A stretch of 63,537 bases of DNA, taken from positions 1 through 63,537 of the forward strand of contig URVW01000004.1 of the NCBI GenBank assembly GCA_900551435.1. Direction: 5' to 3'. The notes under the pieces were generated by a model that did not search any database, was not told the origin of the DNA, and saw only the letters and a program-made list of their open reading frames with translations. Made by a program: the position numbers and the translations under genes. This DNA comes from an uncultured Faecalibacterium sp. GTDB lineage: Bacteria; Bacillota; Clostridia; Oscillospirales; Ruminococcaceae. Within the stretch, counting starts at the first letter, position 1; each line of letters starts with the position of its first letter. Below are positions 59,705-63,537 of the stretch, one piece after another.

Positions 59705-59777
59705 TATAATCTAGGTAGAAAAACCGTGTTGTTGTTTCCTACAATGGCATTATACCACTAAAAAACAGCAAAATGCC
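59705..59777. promoter_or_regulatory. Element control region between divergent HTH genes
   Basis: Two outward TATAAT-type -10 hexamers: plus strand 59705-59710 and minus strand 59749-59754. An inverted repeat GGCATT (59746-59751)/AATGCC (59772-59777) overlaps the leftward -10. Fits a repressor switch. Confidence 0.5.
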
Positions 59778-59842
59778 GTTTTTATTTCAAAGAAAATTTT
59801 AGAAAGAAAATAAGTAAAATTCTTTCCAGAAAGGGGAAAATT

Positions 59843-60670
59843 GTGAAATACGAGGAATTGCCAAACGGTCACCCATTAAGGAGCTTTCCCGATAGGCTGT
59901 CGGATGCCGTAGATAGAAAGAAGCGTATCGAACACAAGACCGAAATGCAGATGCTTGACGAAATGGGTATCACATCAAAAGGTTCGTTGTCAGTATGGCA
60001 AGGCGGAAAAAATAGCGATGTCAAAATCCCGGATGCTGTGAACATTGTGAAACTTGCCCGTTACTTTAATGTTTCGGCTGATTGGTTACTCGGTCTTTCA
60101 GAAAAGAACATAAGAACCAGAAAACCAAATGTTAGAGCTGCGGCAGAACTAACAAGGCTTTCAGATAAAGCAGTGGAACGCTTGAATAGCAAGCCGCCAT
60201 TCAAGCCCATGACATTAGAAGAAGTAGAAAAGGCAATCAAAGAAAAAACATTCAAGTCCATGTCACCAGAAGAAGCGGAAAGGGCTATAAAGGAAGGAAA
60301 GTTAAAACCTAGAGCATGGACAGATGAAGAAATTGCATTGCTTTCCCAAATGATAGAGGATGATTCGCTTCTGAAAATTATTAGCCATATCAACAGCTAT
60401 CGTAAATGGGCAAAGATGGACGCACTTAAACGCACACGGTATAGATTGACAGGGAAACGAGAAGAAGGAATGTCAATCGGTACTGCTGACGGTGAAAATG
60501 AATTTATAGTAGATACGGACTTTTCCGTATCTATGGAAGTAGAACAGCACCGGGCAGAAAAAGAGGTCACCTTATATACAGAGAAGATGCGCGAAAGCAT
60601 TGAAGCGGAATATGCAAAGATAGGTGAACAAAATGGCAGAGCTAATAAAAAGAACAAAAAAGGACGGTAA
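59843..60670 (+). CDS. XRE-family regulator with duplicated helical motif
   Basis: 275 residues from a GTG start. N-terminal HTH (KTEMQMLDEMGITSKGSLSV... with YFNVSADWLLGLSE at the end, about 30-88), a middle with two copies of an EEvEkAIKEkk-type unit (about 133-165), and a charged C-terminus. No ImmA/peptidase motif is seen. Probably the element repressor. Overlaps the integrase start by 38 bases; AT-rich compared with host genes. Confidence 0.72.
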   Translation: MKYEELPNGHPLRSFPDRLSDAVDRKKRIEHKTEMQMLDEMGITSKGSLSVWQGGKNSDVKIPDAVNIVKLARYFNVSADWLLGLSEKNIRTRKPNVRAAAELTRLSDKAVERLNSKPPFKPMTLEEVEKAIKEKTFKSMSPEEAERAIKEGKLKPRAWTDEEIALLSQMIEDDSLLKIISHINSYRKWAKMDALKRTRYRLTGKREEGMSIGTADGENEFIVDTDFSVSMEVEQHRAEKEVTLYTEKMRESIEAEYAKIGEQNGRANKKNKKGR

Positions 60671-62057
60671 AACAGCGTTTCTAGCAAGGGTATATTGTGG
60701 CAGAGATAAAGACCGCAAACTCATCTGCAAGACAAAGACCCTTGCACCCCCGCCGGGAATGACCGGGCGCAAGCTGGACAAGGAACTACAACGGCAAGCG
60801 GATGAATTTGAACAGGCTGTTTTGCGTGGTACGCTTCAATCTGATATGCTTTTCGATGCCCTGTTGGACAAGTATTTCAGCGAGTATGCAGAACCACAAC
60901 TGCGTGAACGGACGGTTTACGACTATAAAAAACTTGCCCCTCGTGTGCGTCATGCTCTGGGCTGCTTCAAGCTGTCCGCAATCAAACCAGACCATATAAT
61001 GCGATTCTATAAGAATCTGGGTGAATCGAATATCCGACAAGACAGCACCTATACAGCTACAAAGAATTTGCTCGATCTCCTGCCCAAAGGCAAGCGGAAA
61101 GCAGTTACCGACAAGGCAGGGATTTCAGAACGGACGATGAACACGGTCTGCAAGGGTGAAAACGTCAGCAGGGCAACGGCTGAAAAGGTGTCCAACGCCG
61201 CCGGGCTTGCTTTCTCCAAAGCATTTGTAGAACACGCCAAAGAGGGCGGCAAGCTGAACGGAAACACATTGCAGCACTATCACGCATTCTTATCTTCCGT
61301 GTTCTCTCGTGCTGTGGTGTGGCAACTGATTGATTCAAACCCTTGTGACCGGGTGCAGCCGCCAAAGCATGAAACGCCAGACGTTCAAGTGTTGGATGAA
61401 AACGAGATAGCGCAACTTCTGAAAGCTCTTGAAACTGCGCCCCCGCTTTATTCGACCATGACACAACTTGCGCTATTCACAGGCGCACGGCGGGAAGAAC
61501 TGTGTGCGCTGCGTTGGACTGACGTGGATTTTGAGCGGGCAACGATTCGCTTTGAACGGTCAATGCAGAGAATACCGGGTGCGGGTGTTGTCTTTGCCCC
61601 GCCCAAAACCAAGCGTTCCCGGCGGATTATCCGGGTAGGTGATAACTGTATCGAACTGCTGCGAGAATACCGCCAGATACAGCGGGAGCAGCGTTTGCGC
61701 ATGGGGTCAGCGTGGGTGCGCACGGTTGATATATGTGGCAAGACCATTAAAAACGACCTGATTTTTACAAGGACGGACGGTGCGCCATTCGACCCCCACA
61801 GCATTACAAGCTGGTTTAGCAAATTCTTGAAAGCAAATGACCTGACTTCTGCCCACTTCCACAGCTTGCGCCATTCCAACGCAACCTTGCTTATTGCCGA
61901 CCATGTGCCAGTATCGGCAGTTAGTGGGCGGTTAGGACACGCTAACATTTCAACCACGCTGAACATTTACACAAGCGCAATTCAAAGCGCAGATGCAGCG
62001 GCGGCAAACAGCCTAGAAAGCACCTTTGAGCGTATCAAAGAAAAGAACCACGCATAA
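60633..62057 (+). CDS. Tyrosine recombinase/integrase with HTH-like insert
   Basis: 474 residues (ATG at 60633 with AGGTG upstream). N-terminal arm-binding region, a core-binding domain, and the catalytic domain with TGARREELCALRWTDV (Arg about 286), PPKTKRSRR, HSLRHSNATL (His about 410, Arg about 413), LGHANIST and the nucleophile Tyr (about 446) in LNIYTSA. Between residues about 155 and 200 the core-binding domain holds an extra XRE-like HTH (TDKAGISERTMNTVCKGENV). Catalyses insertion into tRNA-Thr. Confidence 0.92.
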   Translation: MAELIKRTKKDGKTAFLARVYCGRDKDRKLICKTKTLAPPPGMTGRKLDKELQRQADEFEQAVLRGTLQSDMLFDALLDKYFSEYAEPQLRERTVYDYKKLAPRVRHALGCFKLSAIKPDHIMRFYKNLGESNIRQDSTYTATKNLLDLLPKGKRKAVTDKAGISERTMNTVCKGENVSRATAEKVSNAAGLAFSKAFVEHAKEGGKLNGNTLQHYHAFLSSVFSRAVVWQLIDSNPCDRVQPPKHETPDVQVLDENEIAQLLKALETAPPLYSTMTQLALFTGARREELCALRWTDVDFERATIRFERSMQRIPGAGVVFAPPKTKRSRRIIRVGDNCIELLREYRQIQREQRLRMGSAWVRTVDICGKTIKNDLIFTRTDGAPFDPHSITSWFSKFLKANDLTSAHFHSLRHSNATLLIADHVPVSAVSGRLGHANISTTLNIYTSAIQSADAAAANSLESTFERIKEKNHA

Positions 62058-62062
62058 AGAAA

Positions 62063-62108
62063 GACAGTCCACAGCGGCGATTATACCGGGCTTGTGGACT
62101 GCCTTTTT
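62063..62108 (+). terminator. Terminator after the integrase
   Basis: CAGTCCACA (62065-62073) pairs with TGTGGACTG (62093-62101), followed by CCUUUUU. Confidence 0.85.
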
Positions 62109-62450
62109 ATCTGCTTTGGAAAATTTCGCCTTTTTGTTTGGGCGGGGCACTCTCGGCTATGACCGCATGGGGTAGGGGTCAAGCCCATATTCCCCGCCGG
62201 GCAGGGGTGAACGCTTTGTTATGCCCTCGTTCCCTGCTGGGGTGTGTCTGGCTCTCCCCATTGTGTGCGCTGCTCTCGCTGGCTCTTGCGTCCTGTTTAT
62301 GGTATTGCTTGCAAGTGCGACAAAAGTGCGACAGAAGTGCGACAACAGCACGAAACGCAAGAGAATAATCTATAATACAGAAATGAAAAAATGACGAATT
62401 ATCTATTCAAAAGAAAACATAATACAACATAAGAAAATCATTTTGTGCGC
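62109..62450. other. Right-end non-coding region of the element
   Basis: No gene supported. It holds the three 11-bp repeats at 62313-62345, then an AT-rich stretch up to the right attachment repeat. Confidence 0.55.
62313..62345. repeat. Three tandem 11-bp repeats near attR
   Basis: AAGTGCGACAA, AAGTGCGACAG, AAGTGCGACAA in direct tandem, starting 138 bases left of the right attachment repeat. The one-helical-turn period suggests arm-type integrase or excisionase sites. Confidence 0.65.
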
Positions 62451-62497
62451 ATTTGTAATCAGTGGGTTGCAGGTTCAACTCCTGTCACTAGCTCCAA
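62451..62497. repeat. attR: 47-bp direct repeat
   Basis: Perfect copy of 55597-55643, a tRNA-Thr 3' fragment without the 5' half. Confidence 0.92.
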
Positions 62498-62499
62498 AT

Positions 62500-62543
62500 C
62501 CGCCCAAGTGATAGCTTTTATCGCTTGGGCGGGTTGCTTTTTT
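62500..62543 (+). terminator. Original tRNA-Thr terminator, now beyond attR
   Basis: CCGCCCAAG (62500-62508) pairs with CTTGGGCGG (62524-62532) and is followed by UUGCUUUUUU. Its place directly after the tRNA fragment indicates it served tRNA-Thr before integration. Confidence 0.8.
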
Positions 62544-62708
62544 GCAAAAAATGATGCAAAAATCTATAAAAGACCATGAAAGTGAACAGATAAGCTGCCG
62601 AATCAATACGGGATTTTGATTTTGAACGATGATTCGTCTCAGAAAATATTTGTTTTCATTGGAATGGCCGAATCGATGGAAATGAAATAGATTTTTTGCA
62701 GAAAGTAG

Positions 62709-62737
62709 TTGACAAAGCTGGATCGAAATGGTAAGAT
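62709..62737 (+). promoter_or_regulatory. tRNA-Tyr promoter
   Basis: Perfect -35 TTGACA, 17-base spacer, -10 TAAGAT, 35 bases before the tRNA. Confidence 0.65.
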
Positions 62738-62772
62738 ATACAGGCAGTCAGCGATGACTGAAAATTGAATTT

Positions 62773-62858
62773 GGGCGTGTTCCCGAGTGGCCAATGGGGA
62801 CAGACTGTAAATCTGCTGCTTTTCAGCTTCGGTGGTTCGAATCCACCCGCGCCCACCA
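62773..62858 (+). tRNA. tRNA-Tyr (anticodon GUA)
   Basis: Class II tRNA of 86 nucleotides with long variable arm; acceptor GGGCGTG/CGCGCCC, anticodon loop CTGTAAA, encoded ACCA. Confidence 0.95.
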
Positions 62859-62864
62859 AACAAG

Positions 62865-62912
62865 AAAAATCCGAACCTGTTTCCGATTGGAGAAGGGTTC
62901 GGATTTTTCGTT
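62865..62912 (+). terminator. Terminator of tRNA-Tyr
   Basis: AAAATCCGAACC pairs with GGTTCGGATTTT; the stem ends in U residues. Confidence 0.75.
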
Positions 62913-63010
62913 TTCTTCGGGTACAACAATGAAGGCTCCCGTGGACGGCGCAAAACTCCGATGCCTTGTCATAGGCCGTAAGCCAATAACAAGATTTGGA
63001 GGGTATGACT

Positions 63011-63262
63011 ATGAAGTACGAAGAAAGAGCCTGTAAGTTTAACATGGATACCGGGTGTGTGGAACTGCTGCTCCGGGATGACAGAAAGGTTTCTATAGAC
63101 TGCACCGGGGTCGAGGATGCGCTGGATGTGACCATGGCGCAGCAGACGGAACTGGACTACCTCATCTACAATGACCCATTGGGCTATGCCGATTTGATTC
63201 TGAATGGCAATCCGAAGGAATATTTGAAGAATGTGGCCGGGAGCCATGGGTTAGAAGATTAA
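63011..63262 (+). CDS. DUF6061 family protein
   Basis: 83 residues starting MKYEERACKFNMDTGCVELL; QQTELDYLIYNDPLGYADLI and LNGNPKEYLKNV match what I recall of DUF6061. Function unknown; frequent in gut clostridia near mobile DNA. GGAGG is eight bases before the ATG. Confidence 0.72.
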   Translation: MKYEERACKFNMDTGCVELLLRDDRKVSIDCTGVEDALDVTMAQQTELDYLIYNDPLGYADLILNGNPKEYLKNVAGSHGLED

Positions 63263-63537
63263 GGGCAAAACAAAAACAGAGTGCGTCCACCCGGACGCAC
63301 CCTGCCAAAGACCACAGACAATAGCGATATGTACAGCAGGGAGTTCCCCAGTGGGAACTTCCTGTTTTTCGTTGTTTGCATGATGAGCCTGTTCTGCCTG
63401 CCATGCGGCAAATTCTCTTTGGCCTTCCTCACTGTTCCAGCAGGCAAGGATGGCTGGGTAGAATGCCCGCGCCAGACGGTCAATGACTTCATCGGGATAA
63501 GGGGAAATGTTTGTGGACTTTTTCTTTTTGTTCAAAC
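63251..63537 (-). CDS. Hypothetical protein, 5' end cut by the window
   Basis: At least 94 residues: NISPYPDEVIDRLARAFYPA and WNSEEGQREFAAWQAEQ, a pattern of small unknown proteins in clostridial elements. The last 20 codons run through a perfect hairpin (GTGCGTCC/GGACGCAC, 63281-63300) with a U-rich follow-up, i.e. its own terminator, so the native C-terminus may be shorter or the tail may be neutral. Its end overlaps the DUF6061 gene by 12 bases. Confidence 0.5.
   Translation of the reverse strand, partial: LNKKKKSTNISPYPDEVIDRLARAFYPAILACWNSEEGQREFAAWQAEQAHHANNEKQEVPTGELPAVHIAIVCGLWQGASGWTHSVFVLPLIF

Larger units (their letters stand above)
55597..62497 (+). mobile_element. 6.9-kb integrative element in tRNA-Thr
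   Basis: Bounded by perfect 47-bp repeats of the tRNA-Thr 3' end, with a tyrosine recombinase gene next to the right end. It contains twelve small genes and no relaxase, coupling protein, replication initiator or structural phage gene, so it is an integrated genomic island or mobilisable/satellite-like element that depends on a helper, or a decayed one. AT content is higher in the regulator-integrase half (59.7-62.1 kb) than in the host flanks, a sign of transfer. Confidence 0.9.

Noticed and set aside
62138..62368. 76-residue frame after the integrase
   Set aside because: It spans the 11-bp tandem repeats and has no ribosome site or recognisable motif.

Overview
The window reads as chromosomal DNA of a GC-rich, low-redundancy clostridium. 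Gene content (IspH fused to ribosomal protein S1-type domains, separate PurO-type IMP cyclohydrolase and AICAR transformylase, SAM-I riboswitch on metK, FeoAAB with a Cys-rich partner, mosaic GC-rich intergenic repeats) fits the Oscillospiraceae/Ruminococcaceae. My best guess is a Faecalibacterium-like organism; that is recognition from memory, not a search.

Layout. 1-8.7 kb: metal and redox block. A CydDC-like heterodimeric ABC exporter follows a small DtxR-family regulator, next to a feoA-feoA-feoB-Cys-rich operon and a DUF3793 gene, all on the minus strand. Seven copies of a 16-bp palindrome (GTTAG-N6-CTAAC) lie in front of exactly these three units, which suggests one metal-dependent regulon. 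Mosaic repeats in opposite orientation flank DUF3793 and a P-loop kinase gene. 9.2-16.2 kb: dTDP-sugar genes rfbA-rfbD-(membrane protein)-rfbB and two glycosyltransferases for surface rhamnan-type polysaccharide. 16.2-29.7 kb: SpoIID-like protein, metK with its riboswitch, a membrane GGDEF protein, deoC, a GtrA-family protein carrying a decarboxylase-like peptide, ispH-S1, plsC, cmk, a BaiN-like flavoprotein, an M23 protein, a Bax-inhibitor-1 protein and hemW. 29.7-35.2 kb: an unknown membrane protein, an ABC ATPase/permease pair without a binding protein, brnQ, a DAHP synthase under an elaborate promoter-operator, and a YbaK deacylase.

35.2-47.8 kb: a long purine operon, purE-F-M-N-purO-AICARFT-D-L-B, preceded by a structured leader ending in a terminator. 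purC and purK are absent here. 47.9-55.5 kb: rsuA, a PucR/CdaR-type regulator, then ftsE-ftsX-EnvC-like M23-35-residue membrane peptide-CtpA, a complete cell-wall-cleavage module, then ksgA.

55.6-62.5 kb: a 6.9-kb integrative element in the 3' end of tRNA-Thr(UGU), bounded by perfect 47-bp direct repeats. It holds a tyrosine integrase with an extra HTH-like insert, an XRE regulator facing two small HTH proteins, a three-gene toxin-antitoxin-like cassette (RHH protein, DUF4258, YgiT-type zinc finger) and several unknown small proteins, but no relaxase or replication gene. Beyond it lie the original tRNA-Thr terminator, tRNA-Tyr, a DUF6061 gene and a gene cut by the window end.
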